Notes under the pieces: generated by a model
Seen by the model: only the letters and a program-made list of their open reading frames with translations
Database searches by the model: none
What the model was told of the DNA's origin: nothing
Shown: piece after piece, positions 35,886 to 44,174 of the stretch
How the letters are laid out: each line of letters begins with the position of its first letter
Position numbering within the stretch: the stretch's first letter is position 1
Position numbers and translations under genes: made by a program
Assembly (NCBI RefSeq): GCF_001306115.1
Contig: NZ_LGCL01000016.1
Span: 293,092-357,091, forward strand
DNA length: 64,000 nt
Direction of reading: 5' to 3'
DNA from: Ornatilinea apprima
GTDB lineage: Bacteria; Chloroflexota; Anaerolineae; Anaerolineales; Anaerolineaceae

Positions 35886-38149
35886 GGTTGGTCTCCTGCC
35901 AGGCGGTATACGGCGTAATACCGGTCTTGGTATTCCAGCCGGCCGAATATCTGAAGAAAGCGCTCTTGCAGAATCAGAGGGATGGTCGTTTGATCTTCAG
36001 CTTTGATAATCTTCTGATCAGCGAGTATATGGGTGATGCCTGCCTGGCGCAGCCACTGTAGCGCCTGTGATTCGGTCTGCGCCTGCCAGGTGGCTGGCCG
36101 GGCGAGGGTTGAGTCGCTCCGCAGGCGGCGGCGCTGGCTGTAGAGATGGTCTCCGCCAGAAAAGGTGAGAATATAGGCATCCACGGGCGTGTTCTGGTTG
36201 ATGTAATTCCAGGCGGGGTATGAAGACAAAACGCGGCTCAGGTAATCTTGCTCAGACTCGCCGCCGGAAACCACGGCAATGGGCGCCTGGCGCACAACAT
36301 GCGTCAGCCAGCCGCCATAGCCCGGCCCATCAGCCAGCGCGGTGAAGGGCGGAAGGCTGATCCACAACAGCAGTGTCATCAACAGGGGCAGAGTCAGCGG
36401 TCTGAGGCGTGGAACTGCCGCGCGAAGCGTTGCCTGCAGGCGCTCGTAGCCGGCGGCTGCCAGAACAGCCAGCAGAGGTGTGAGCGGGACCAGGAATCGC
36501 AGTTGAAAACTGCTGATTGGCGAAGCCCACAACGCCAGATAAGCCAGGGCAAAACCCGCCCAGCGCCACCAGCGCGCATCGCGCCAGTCAAGAACTCCCC
36601 AGGGAAGCAGCAGTAAATACGCACAACCCAGAAACCCACCAAAGCGGTACGCACGGGTGGTCAGCAACCAGGGCAGCCCCATCAGCGCAGGCAGCGAGCG
36701 GCCAAATCCAAAGCGCGCTTTGAAGGCATTCAAGCCGCTTTCGGTGACCCAATCCCAGCGTTGTGGCGGGGTAGCGCCGAAGATGCCAAACATTTCCGGG
36801 AAGAACGGGTTGCCCGAAGCGAGCGCACTGCGCGCGTAATACGGCAGCGCCAGCACCAGGCCGATAATCCCCAGCACACCCGCTTCTACCAGCCCGCGCT
36901 TCCATTCTTTTTTCCCCAGCCTCTGCAGGAAAAGGATAATGGCTAACAGGAGCAGGCCGAACAAAGCCAGATGCTTGATGGCCATTGCCAGCCCCACCAT
37001 CAACCCCGTTAGCAGCAACCATTTTCTTTGATCGCTCTCCATGTAGCGTTCCAGCGCGTAAATAGCGAGAAACAGGTAAAAGGTCAGCCCCAGATCGTTG
37101 TAGGCGGTGGTCGATTCCCACAGCACGGTGGGGGTGGCAACGAACACAGCCGCCGCCAGCAGCGCCGGCGCTTGCGGAAAGAACCGGCGGGTGAAGGCAG
37201 CCAGGCTGAGCGCGCACAGCAGCAGCGCGGCCCAATGGATGAGTTTGGCGCTGATGACATTGCCAACAGTCATGGCTGCCCCGTAAAGCAGGCTCCAGTT
37301 CATCGGGTATAGTGAAATGTATTCCTCAAGAATATCCACCGGATGCCCGCTCTGCAACCATTGCGCCGGCAGCCAGAGGTGGTACCACAGCGCGTCATAT
37401 TCGCTTTCGGGCGCCAACGCGCCCACCAGGCTGATCATCCCCACCGTGAATAGAATCCCCCACCACAGCCCGTTAGTGGGTTCGCGCAGGCTGATTTCCA
37501 GGCTTTCATCCAATTGATTATGAGCACCGATTCGAATCCGGCTGGCCAACAGCCAGACCAGCCCGCCCAGCGCGGTTGCGCCCATGATCATCAGCAGGCT
37601 GGCAGGTGTGTACTGCCCCAGGAAAGCCAGCCCAAGTGATAAAAAAGACAGACTGCCCAGGCCGAGCGCCATTGAAAAAACGAATGCCTCGATGCCCCGG
37701 GCAAACGTGTTTCGGAAAAACCAATGGGTAATCACCCTGCCGTGAAGATAAGCTGCTGCCAATACTGCCAGCACGCCAAACACACCGGTTGCGCCGCGCA
37801 GCCAAGCTTCCGGGCCAGATACCCGGCCGATCCACATCAGAAGGCTGGCAGCAATCAGACTGAAAATACCCGCCGGCAGGGCGGTGAAGAGCGCTTTGCG
37901 TGAAAACAGTCTAATCTTTCCGTGGAAGACCAATGCCATACCACCTGCCCAAACGAGCACCCAGAACAGCCGCAAAGATGTGGAAGACAGCAGGTCATTG
38001 TAAACCTGGCCGCGGGTGAGGCCCTCTCCGCTGATCAGGTTGGCCAGTCCCTGGCCATAGACAAAAGCAAACACAACCAAACTCAACAGCCCCCATACGG
38101 CCAACATGAGGGCTGTGCGAGATTTTGATTGCGGATCATGTTGCATCAT
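35882..38149 (-). CDS. Polytopic membrane protein, GT39/ArnT-like glycosyltransferase family
   Basis: The protein has 755 residues with at least ten membrane helices. The segment with PESEYDALWYHLWLPAQWL resembles the first extracytoplasmic loop of GT-C (ArnT/PMT-type) enzymes, where acidic residues act in catalysis. A soluble C-terminal part (about 620-755) follows. GT-C enzymes use polyprenyl-phosphate sugars outside the membrane. The start is uncertain: ATG 38149 or 38146, with no ribosome site. It lies 36 bases after the Wzt-type gene. Family-level assignment. Confidence 0.7.
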   Translation of the reverse strand: MMQHDPQSKSRTALMLAVWGLLSLVVFAFVYGQGLANLISGEGLTRGQVYNDLLSSTSLRLFWVLVWAGGMALVFHGKIRLFSRKALFTALPAGIFSLIAASLLMWIGRVSGPEAWLRGATGVFGVLAVLAAAYLHGRVITHWFFRNTFARGIEAFVFSMALGLGSLSFLSLGLAFLGQYTPASLLMIMGATALGGLVWLLASRIRIGAHNQLDESLEISLREPTNGLWWGILFTVGMISLVGALAPESEYDALWYHLWLPAQWLQSGHPVDILEEYISLYPMNWSLLYGAAMTVGNVISAKLIHWAALLLCALSLAAFTRRFFPQAPALLAAAVFVATPTVLWESTTAYNDLGLTFYLFLAIYALERYMESDQRKWLLLTGLMVGLAMAIKHLALFGLLLLAIILFLQRLGKKEWKRGLVEAGVLGIIGLVLALPYYARSALASGNPFFPEMFGIFGATPPQRWDWVTESGLNAFKARFGFGRSLPALMGLPWLLTTRAYRFGGFLGCAYLLLLPWGVLDWRDARWWRWAGFALAYLALWASPISSFQLRFLVPLTPLLAVLAAAGYERLQATLRAAVPRLRPLTLPLLMTLLLWISLPPFTALADGPGYGGWLTHVVRQAPIAVVSGGESEQDYLSRVLSSYPAWNYINQNTPVDAYILTFSGGDHLYSQRRRLRSDSTLARPATWQAQTESQALQWLRQAGITHILADQKIIKAEDQTTIPLILQERFLQIFGRLEYQDRYYAVYRLAGDQP

Positions 38150-38185
38150 ATCTATTGTTACCAACAACACAAACCATCACCCGGC

Positions 38186-39442
38186 TTAGCGATCCTCAGG
38201 GCTGCTGGTTGTGTTTTGCCAGTGAGAGGGTGGGCGAATGACCCCTTTGACGCCTTTGGTAGGCCGGATGGTGAGCGGGTAAACGTGCCAGTGATAATCG
38301 TAAGCATACGACCAATCCTGTCGGTAAATACCCACATCGACATAGTATTGGCCGCCGGTCAGGTCCAGCCGGTCCAACAGCAGGGTCACCACACCTTTAT
38401 CGTGGAGTGCGTTGATCTGCAGGCTGCTGGCTTCGCTGCTGGAATCATAGCAAACGAAACCATCTTCGCGGGTAAGGGTGATCCCAAAAATAGGGCGCTC
38501 AATCGAGTTTTGACTTTGGTAGTGAATTTCCACTGTCAGGCTGTCGCCGCTGTCGATTTCGCTGGCAGGCAGCCCCTGCGCGCCCAGCAACACCACGTTG
38601 GTAATCGATATTTCCTGCGAGCCAAAGCGGTTCTGGTTGACCACCAACGGAATACCCGACGTGGTGTGGTCAATGGGTTGAGCTGCCGGGGTGCGCTTGC
38701 GGGTCTCAGCGGTCATCTCGGCTACATATTCTCCAACCACCACTTCGGTGGGGCCGTGGGCTTCAATTTTTCCGTGGCGCAGCCAGATGACATCGTCGCA
38801 CAGCTGGCGGATGGAGCTGATGTCATGCGATACCAGCACAATGGTTACGCCTTCCTGTTTGAAGCGCTGGATGCGTTGCAGGCATTTATGCTGGAAAGCC
38901 AGGTCGCCCACTGCCAGCACCTCATCCACCAGCAAGATTTCGGGTTCTATGTGGGCGGCAATGGCGAAGGCCAGGCGCATCTGCATGCCGGTGCTGTAGG
39001 TGCGCAGTGGGCTATCGATAAAGTCGTGCAGTTCAGCGAAATCAACGATTTCATCAAAACGCTCGCGCACCTGCTGGCGCGTCAGCCCGGTGATGACGCC
39101 GCTGATATACACATTTTCGCGGCCGGTCAGGTCGGGGTGAAAGCCGGCGCCCAGGTCTAACAGCGCGCCGATCCTGCCCCGCACGCGGATGGTGCCATGA
39201 TTGGGCTGCCCAACCCCACCGATCAGCCGCAGCAGAGTCGACTTGCCGGCGCCGTTCTCGCCGATAATCCCTAACATGCTGCCTGGTTCCACGCTGAAGC
39301 TCACATCCTCCAGCGCGTGGAACTTGCTGGCTGGTTTGAAGGACTGCAGCCCTTTAACCACTGCCTCTTTCAAGGAGGTGGGGCGGTCTTTAGCCCGCCG
39401 GAACCATTTGCTGACGTGGATGACTTCAATAGCGGCGCTCAT
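38186..39442 (-). CDS. wzt: Polysaccharide ABC exporter ATPase with C-terminal recognition domain (Wzt-type)
   Basis: The protein has 418 residues. The ATPase domain covers about 1-245: Walker A GENGAGKST, signature YSTGMQMRLAFA, Walker B EILLVDEVLAVGD, switch SHD. Residues about 270-418 form a beta-rich domain like Wzt-C, which in O-antigen exporters reads the modified end of the glycan before export. This implies a chain with a terminal modification. ATG 39442 follows GGAGG at the end of the permease gene. An upstream in-frame start inside the permease gene was rejected. Confidence 0.88.
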   Translation of the reverse strand: MSAAIEVIHVSKWFRRAKDRPTSLKEAVVKGLQSFKPASKFHALEDVSFSVEPGSMLGIIGENGAGKSTLLRLIGGVGQPNHGTIRVRGRIGALLDLGAGFHPDLTGRENVYISGVITGLTRQQVRERFDEIVDFAELHDFIDSPLRTYSTGMQMRLAFAIAAHIEPEILLVDEVLAVGDLAFQHKCLQRIQRFKQEGVTIVLVSHDISSIRQLCDDVIWLRHGKIEAHGPTEVVVGEYVAEMTAETRKRTPAAQPIDHTTSGIPLVVNQNRFGSQEISITNVVLLGAQGLPASEIDSGDSLTVEIHYQSQNSIERPIFGITLTREDGFVCYDSSSEASSLQINALHDKGVVTLLLDRLDLTGGQYYVDVGIYRQDWSYAYDYHWHVYPLTIRPTKGVKGVIRPPSHWQNTTSSPEDR

Positions 39443-39443
39443 T

Positions 39444-40238
39444 CTACAACTCCTCCACAAAGGTGTCACTGGCGCGCCGGAATACAGCCAGTCCGATCCA
39501 GAGCAAAAGCGCCGATGCGGCGAAGACAATGCCAATCGCGGCGAAGTCGGGCGGCTCGCCTTTGGAAAGAATATTGCGATAAGCTCCAATGATGTGCATC
39601 ATGGGGTTGAGGCGGTAAATGGGTAAAAAGCGAGTGGGAACAAACCCGGCATCGTAGAAAACGGGGGTGAGGTAAAACAGCAGCAGCAGGACGACACCCA
39701 ACAGGTGCTGGGTGTCGCGGAAGCTGACTTGAAAGGTAGCAGTGAGATAACCGAGGCTGACGGTAAACAGAAACTGGATCAGCAGAATGAGTGGCAGCAG
39801 CAGGAAGGCCAATGTCAGCTGCCCGCCGCTGAGGTACAGGAACACCAGCAGCACCGGCAGGGCCAGCAGGAATTGAATCAGGTTGGTGGCCACGGTGATG
39901 ACTGGCAGCAGTAAGGTGGGGAAGCCGGGGCGCTTGATCAGGTCGCGATTGTCGGTTATCGACCCGGAGGCCGCGACCAGCGAGGTCTGAAACCAGTTCC
40001 AGGCCAGCACGCCGATAAAGACAAAGATGGGGTAGTTGGGGATATCGAGTTGAATCACTCTTCTGAAAAGGAAGGTGAATACCAGCAGCTGAGTGAGCGG
40101 CAAAAGCAGCGACCAGATCACACCCAGCAGAGAGCCTTTGTAGCGCAGTTTCAGGTCACGCGAGATCATCTCGAGGACCAGGTCGCGGTAATACACCAGT
40201 TTTTGTGAGTCAATTCGTTTCGGTGAGAATTTGCTCAT
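39444..40238 (-). CDS. wzm: Polysaccharide ABC exporter permease (Wzm-type)
   Basis: The protein has 264 residues of the ABC-2 family with about six membrane helices. The N-terminal DLKLRYKGSLLGVIWSLLLP is the hallmark of O-antigen/teichoic-acid-type permeases. It works with the ATPase encoded immediately downstream. It starts at ATG 40238, inside the last 29 bases of the upstream glycosyltransferase gene. Confidence 0.88.
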   Translation of the reverse strand: MSKFSPKRIDSQKLVYYRDLVLEMISRDLKLRYKGSLLGVIWSLLLPLTQLLVFTFLFRRVIQLDIPNYPIFVFIGVLAWNWFQTSLVAASGSITDNRDLIKRPGFPTLLLPVITVATNLIQFLLALPVLLVFLYLSGGQLTLAFLLLPLILLIQFLFTVSLGYLTATFQVSFRDTQHLLGVVLLLLFYLTPVFYDAGFVPTRFLPIYRLNPMMHIIGAYRNILSKGEPPDFAAIGIVFAASALLLWIGLAVFRRASDTFVEEL

Positions 40239-41532
40239 AGTTCAATTGCGCCAGATGGCGATCCAATAATTGCACGAATAAAGCTTCCTGGGGGTCAGTT
40301 TCATCCCGGTTGGGGCGCACGGCCCAGCGTAAATACGCATCTCGCAGCACATACGCCAGATAGACTCGCAGGTGATCTCCGCGGAAGGACTCAACGCCCG
40401 GATAAGCAGGCTCGCGGCGCAGAACGTGCTGTTCATACACAAATTTCACCGCGTCTGGCCGGTATTGATCGAGCAAGGCTTGCGCGGTATCCAGTCCCTC
40501 CGCCAGGTCAATCGTCATTTCGGGTTTGCCCCAAATTAGATGCGCATGGGTTTGGCGAACAAAGTCGTGCCATTCCGCGCGGGTTGGGAAAACCTTTGCC
40601 ACGCCGCGCAGGTAATTATAAACCAGTAAAATCTCCAGCAGCTTCTGCCAGCGATAGTAAAGCCCCCATTTCTCCATGAGCTTCATCAACCGGGCAAGAA
40701 AGCGCGAAACGCGCTCTCCCATCGCGGGGCGGTCAAAGGCCAGGTTGTAAAACTTGCGGGTGAAAAAACTTCCGTAATTTACCAGGCGGGCCACTTGAAG
40801 AGTGGGCAGCAGCTCGGGGTGCTTGCGCGATAAAAGAACATCGGCCTGGCCTTCGTCTTGTTTGCGCTGAAAAGTTCTTTCCATCAGGGTATTTTCGTGA
40901 TGGTAGCCCAGCGCCTGCGGTACAAACTGGAAAATGGCGCCAAGCTTGATCAACCGCCAGCCCAGCTCATAATCTTCATGACAGCGAAATTGAAGATCAA
41001 AGCCGCCTGCCTCATGGAACAGACTGGCCGCGACAGAGAAATTCCCGGTTAGCAGGTTCGAATAGCGATAGCGGTAGCCAGGCACCAGCATGGGTGAAAA
41101 CATGGCTTCCCACCAGCCGCGCAGTTCCTCGCGGAAAAAGCCGGTCTGCGCCTGCAGAATGGGGGGCAGGTAGCCAATGGCTACCCGGCGTGGCTGGCCG
41201 GCGTGCGCTTCGGCGTGGGCCTGCACCAGATATGGGCTGGCTTCAATGTCGTCATCCAGAAAGAGCAAGATTTCACCGCGCGCCAGGCGCGCGCCGTGAT
41301 TGCGGGCGGAGGAAGGTCCCTGCGGCGCTTGTTCGGCAACTCGCAGCGCAAAGGGAAAGGACGCGTTAAGCAATGCCTGGGCGGTTCCGTCGCTGCAGCC
41401 GTCCGCGACTACCACCACCTCCATATCGCTACTTGGGAACGTTTGCTGCGCCAGGGCCTGCAGATTCTCGAGCAGCAGCGTTTTGCGGTTGTGCGTGGGA
41501 ATAATGATGGAGATACGCGGGGCGGGTGTCAT
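40210..41532 (-). CDS. Glycosyltransferase family 2
   Basis: The protein has 440 residues. The GT-A core has ISIIIPTHNRKTLL, VVADGCSDGT, SSARNHGARL, DxD in LFLDDDIEASP, and CHEDYELGWRL near the acceptor base region. The C-terminal 200 residues are helical. Start 41532 overlaps the upstream stop as ATGA, whereas an upstream in-frame extension lies fully inside the neighbouring gene. Second gene of the polysaccharide operon. Confidence 0.87.
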   Translation of the reverse strand: MTPAPRISIIIPTHNRKTLLLENLQALAQQTFPSSDMEVVVVADGCSDGTAQALLNASFPFALRVAEQAPQGPSSARNHGARLARGEILLFLDDDIEASPYLVQAHAEAHAGQPRRVAIGYLPPILQAQTGFFREELRGWWEAMFSPMLVPGYRYRYSNLLTGNFSVAASLFHEAGGFDLQFRCHEDYELGWRLIKLGAIFQFVPQALGYHHENTLMERTFQRKQDEGQADVLLSRKHPELLPTLQVARLVNYGSFFTRKFYNLAFDRPAMGERVSRFLARLMKLMEKWGLYYRWQKLLEILLVYNYLRGVAKVFPTRAEWHDFVRQTHAHLIWGKPEMTIDLAEGLDTAQALLDQYRPDAVKFVYEQHVLRREPAYPGVESFRGDHLRVYLAYVLRDAYLRWAVRPNRDETDPQEALFVQLLDRHLAQLNYEQILTETN

Positions 41533-42725
41533 ACAGCCTCGCTTTCCAACTGCTCCCGAAGCTCGCGGCGGGCTTTTAGATAAGCTTTGGGGCCAGCCAG
41601 ACAGCCGCGCAGTTCGTCCCAATAGAACGCGGCGGGCAGCGGGCTGGCAGAAGGATTGAACAAGGCTTTGAATAAGCCCGGCAGCTGCCCGTAACGCAGC
41701 CAGCCCCACATCACGCGCACCACCCCAACACGGCGGTTAAGGAGAAATTCTTTGGTCAGCATGGCGTAAACCCCCACGCCGTACCCGTAAATCACTTTGT
41801 GCAGTTCCGGCAGGCTGCGGCGGTGGCGGTGCCAGTTCAGCGCGGCCGGTTCGTAGATGATTTTATAGCCGCTCCGCAAGATTTGCGAGCACATATCCGC
41901 GTCTCCACCGGAGTGTGTCGCCGTGCCAGCATCCAGGGCTTCGTCAAACAGCCCCACCTGCTCGACCACACTGCGGCGAAGCGCCATATTGGCGCCCGCG
42001 CCTACCTGCCCGCCGAACAAAGGATTGAAGGTGAGGCGGGCAAACTCGCGGCGTTGAAAACCGCGACCGAACCCGCCGTAATGCTCAAAGAATTCCTGTG
42101 CTTCGGTCTCCAGTTCCATGGGCATGGTCAGGCCGGTTACGCACATCACCTGTGGATCAATAAAATTGGCCAGCAGGGCGCGCAGCCAGCGCGGGTCGGG
42201 CCGGGCGTCATCATCAATGAAGGCGACAATCTCTCCCCGCGCTTCGCGCAGGGCGCGGTTGCGCGCTACGTCGAGGCCGCGGCGTTTTTCCAGCACGTAG
42301 CGGGCGCGCGGGAAGGCAGCAACGACCCGCGCGGTGGCATCGCTGGATGGGCAGTTGTCAATTACCAGAATTTCCTGCCCGTCATCCGGGAGCAGCATGA
42401 GCCCTTGCAGACAGGTGCGCAGATCTTCCGGCCGGTCGCGGGTGCAAATCGCGACGGTGGTGGTGAGGGAAAATTTTGGGGGATGATTCTCGTTAATCTG
42501 GAAAAGGTCTTCTGCCCAGCGCTGCCAGAAGGCTTCTCCGCAATTCTTCAAAATTGCGTCTTCCAATTGAGCGCGCGAAACCATTCCCTGGTTGACCGGC
42601 AGCCACAATTTTGCAACCGGATAGCCAGCATATTTAAGCAGGATAAAGGCTTTTTGATACCGGTCAAGATCTGTCAGCTTATCCGGTAATTGGGTAAATT
42701 CTAATTCAAGCACCACTGAAGGCAT
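41529..42725 (-). CDS. Glycosyltransferase family 2 with N-terminal extension
   Basis: The protein has 398 residues. The first 85 residues form an extra N-terminal domain seen in some Chloroflexota/cyanobacterial GT2 proteins. The GT-A core starts at TTTVAICTRDRPEDL, with VIDNCPSSD, LDVARNRAL, DxD in AFIDDDARPDP, and SGGDADMCSQILR. First gene of the operon; a promoter lies about 70 bases upstream. Substrate unknown. Confidence 0.85.
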   Translation of the reverse strand: MPSVVLELEFTQLPDKLTDLDRYQKAFILLKYAGYPVAKLWLPVNQGMVSRAQLEDAILKNCGEAFWQRWAEDLFQINENHPPKFSLTTTVAICTRDRPEDLRTCLQGLMLLPDDGQEILVIDNCPSSDATARVVAAFPRARYVLEKRRGLDVARNRALREARGEIVAFIDDDARPDPRWLRALLANFIDPQVMCVTGLTMPMELETEAQEFFEHYGGFGRGFQRREFARLTFNPLFGGQVGAGANMALRRSVVEQVGLFDEALDAGTATHSGGDADMCSQILRSGYKIIYEPAALNWHRHRRSLPELHKVIYGYGVGVYAMLTKEFLLNRRVGVVRVMWGWLRYGQLPGLFKALFNPSASPLPAAFYWDELRGCLAGPKAYLKARRELREQLESEAV

Positions 42726-42794
42726 GAAATATTCTAACCCCTCTATCAGGCCTGTATTAGTAAAAAGCGATAAAGTTATCCTAATATCACATCC

Positions 42795-42823
42795 ACTATA
42801 CCCGCGAATGGGTGAAAACGCAA
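42795..42823 (-). promoter_or_regulatory. Promoter of the polysaccharide operon
   Basis: On the minus strand, TTGCGT (42818-42823) and TATAGT (42795-42800) are spaced by 17 bp, about 70 bases upstream of the first glycosyltransferase gene. Confidence 0.5.
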
Positions 42824-42826
42824 TAG

Positions 42827-42883
42827 ACCGGCTTGCTTCTCACGCAGGGGTGAAGACACTCCCATTGCCAGAAACAAGCCGGT
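42827..42883. terminator. Long nested hairpin downstream of the flavodoxin gene
   Basis: The outer arms ACCGGCTTG (42827-42835) and CAAGCCGGT (42875-42883) enclose an inner hairpin with GGGGTG and CACTCCC. On the minus strand it follows the flavodoxin gene and comes directly before the polysaccharide operon promoter. The T-run is weak, so it may be a terminator or a processing site. Confidence 0.4.
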
Positions 42884-42906
42884 TGACGCAGGTGGGTTGG
42901 TTTGGG

Positions 42907-43518
42907 TTACGCCAGATTCGCGGCGACCTGACCGGCCCAGGTTTGAATTAAGTCCCAGTTGCGGTAGTCGCCGGGTTTCGCGCCCGTAAGCAGGCAAATT
43001 ACGCGCAAGATCATTTTCTCGACGGAGGAGAGGGTTTGCATATCCAGCTTGCCGCCGAAGAACCCCACGCTCAACGGGTGAATTTCAGCCAAAATGGGCA
43101 GTGTGTCTTTCATGTAATTCGGAAGGGTCATTTGCTTTTCCAGGGCGTTCAGATGGCCAGGCCGGGAAGGTTGGCGCACAAAATTGGCATCCAAAAACAG
43201 TGGAAAGGGGGACTGGTCGCATTCTGCGGTCTTGATCAGGCCCATGCCGGCAACGAAGAAGGCGGTTTTGCGCTTTTTGAGTTGGGCTTGATACTGCGTT
43301 ACAAATTCTTGCGCCTGAGGATGCCAGCCAAAGCGATACAAGAATCCGCCCGTGATGACAGCGCCATACGGTTCCAGGCTGCTCACTTCGCTCATGGGGA
43401 GCACGTCGACCGCGGCACGGCTGGCTTGCTCAACCTGCTGGGCGATAAACCGGGCGATTTCCGCGGTGGAACCGGATTTGGACACATAGGTAACGAGAAT
43501 TTTTGAATTGTTGGTCAT
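42907..43518 (-). CDS. Flavodoxin-domain protein, cytoplasmic
   Basis: The protein has 203 residues. The FMN-phosphate loop is YVSKSGSTAEIA (11-22), and the second loop lies near ITGGFLYRFGWH. It has the C-terminal GDYRNW segment found in the Tat-exported paralogue at 3919-4563, and the same HemG-like flavodoxin layout, but no signal peptide. Family members carry electrons or oxidise protoporphyrinogen IX. AGGAG stands 6 bases before ATG 43518. Monocistronic. Confidence 0.8.
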   Translation of the reverse strand: MTNNSKILVTYVSKSGSTAEIARFIAQQVEQASRAAVDVLPMSEVSSLEPYGAVITGGFLYRFGWHPQAQEFVTQYQAQLKKRKTAFFVAGMGLIKTAECDQSPFPLFLDANFVRQPSRPGHLNALEKQMTLPNYMKDTLPILAEIHPLSVGFFGGKLDMQTLSSVEKMILRVICLLTGAKPGDYRNWDLIQTWAGQVAANLA

Positions 43519-44174
43519 TCTTTCTCCTAAGGTAAATGGATGAGTACGAGATGATCATAGGAAAAGATTGTGTAAGAAATGTGAAGATCCGTGGGAAACA
43601 CATAGAAAAAAAACAGCAGCCAGGCTGCAAAGAGCGAACAGCCGTTTTTCTACGCCTTAATTGCGATACGTGTCTCTTCCCGCCGGGCAGACCGCGTCAC
43701 TTGGTCATCGGTCTCCGATCAAAAGCACCAGGGAAGGGATTTGTTTAATTTCTTTAAGCACTGGTCGAATGCGCTGTTAAGCCCAACCGGTCTGGATATT
43801 ATTAAGGTCAGACCGGCCGAGTAAATGGCGAACCAGGCGGTAGGCGTCGATCCCGCCGTCGGGGTCGGGCGCTGTGCGCGATCATTTGCAAATTTCACCC
43901 TCCAGGGTCTGCGGTGTGATATTTGCCAAAAATTGTTCCACTGATTCGGCCAGTTCGCTGTACATGGTTCCTTTTTTGACACCGGGTGGCTTTTCAATAT
44001 TATACTAATTTTGAGTCGCGTGATGGAGAATAAAATAGAACAATATTACTATATTCGAGTTTGATTCCCGACCCGAGTAGGGCAGGGGACCAATCTCGAG
44101 ACGGGTAGAAATTATTGGTTTTACCGCTATCATCAAATAACGCGCTATCGATTTCAAGCAACTGATAAGAGGGT
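43519..44174. other. Long gap between flavodoxin and sensor kinase genes
   Basis: The gap contains the TGA-interrupted ORF at 43777-43965 and little else. An inverted repeat CCGGTCTG (43787-43794) and CAGACCGG (43809-43816) lies in that ORF's tail. A CTCGAG-centred imperfect repeat with ACCCGAG and CGGGT arms lies near 44070-44105, upstream of the kinase gene. No RNA gene was recognised. Confidence 0.4.
43777..43965 (-). pseudogene. Small ORF interrupted by one in-frame TGA
   Basis: Reading from ATG 43965 (AAGGA lies just upstream) gives 27 codons ending in GEICK, then TGA at 43882-43884. The same frame then continues for 34 sense codons (through PDGGIDAYRLVRHLLGR) to TAA. Both halves have ordinary amino-acid composition and an amphipathic helix pattern. 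The simplest reading is a nonsense mutation in a 62-residue protein, perhaps TGG to TGA. No selenocysteine insertion hairpin was convincingly seen. Function unknown. Confidence 0.4.

Noticed and set aside
38129..39160. 343-codon plus-strand ORF
   Set aside because: It is antisense to the Wzt-type ATPase gene, whose Walker motifs are intact.
41799..42689. 296-codon plus-strand ORF
   Set aside because: It is antisense to a GT2 gene with a complete catalytic core.
43882..43884. In-frame TGA as selenocysteine
   Set aside because: No convincing insertion hairpin was seen directly after it and no selenoprotein family was recognised, so it was not annotated as such, only flagged.
43719..43997. 92-codon minus ORF overlapping the TGA-interrupted ORF
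   Set aside because: It is in a different frame, with Trp/Pro/Ser-rich composition and no ribosome site. The TGA-interrupted frame looks more protein-like.
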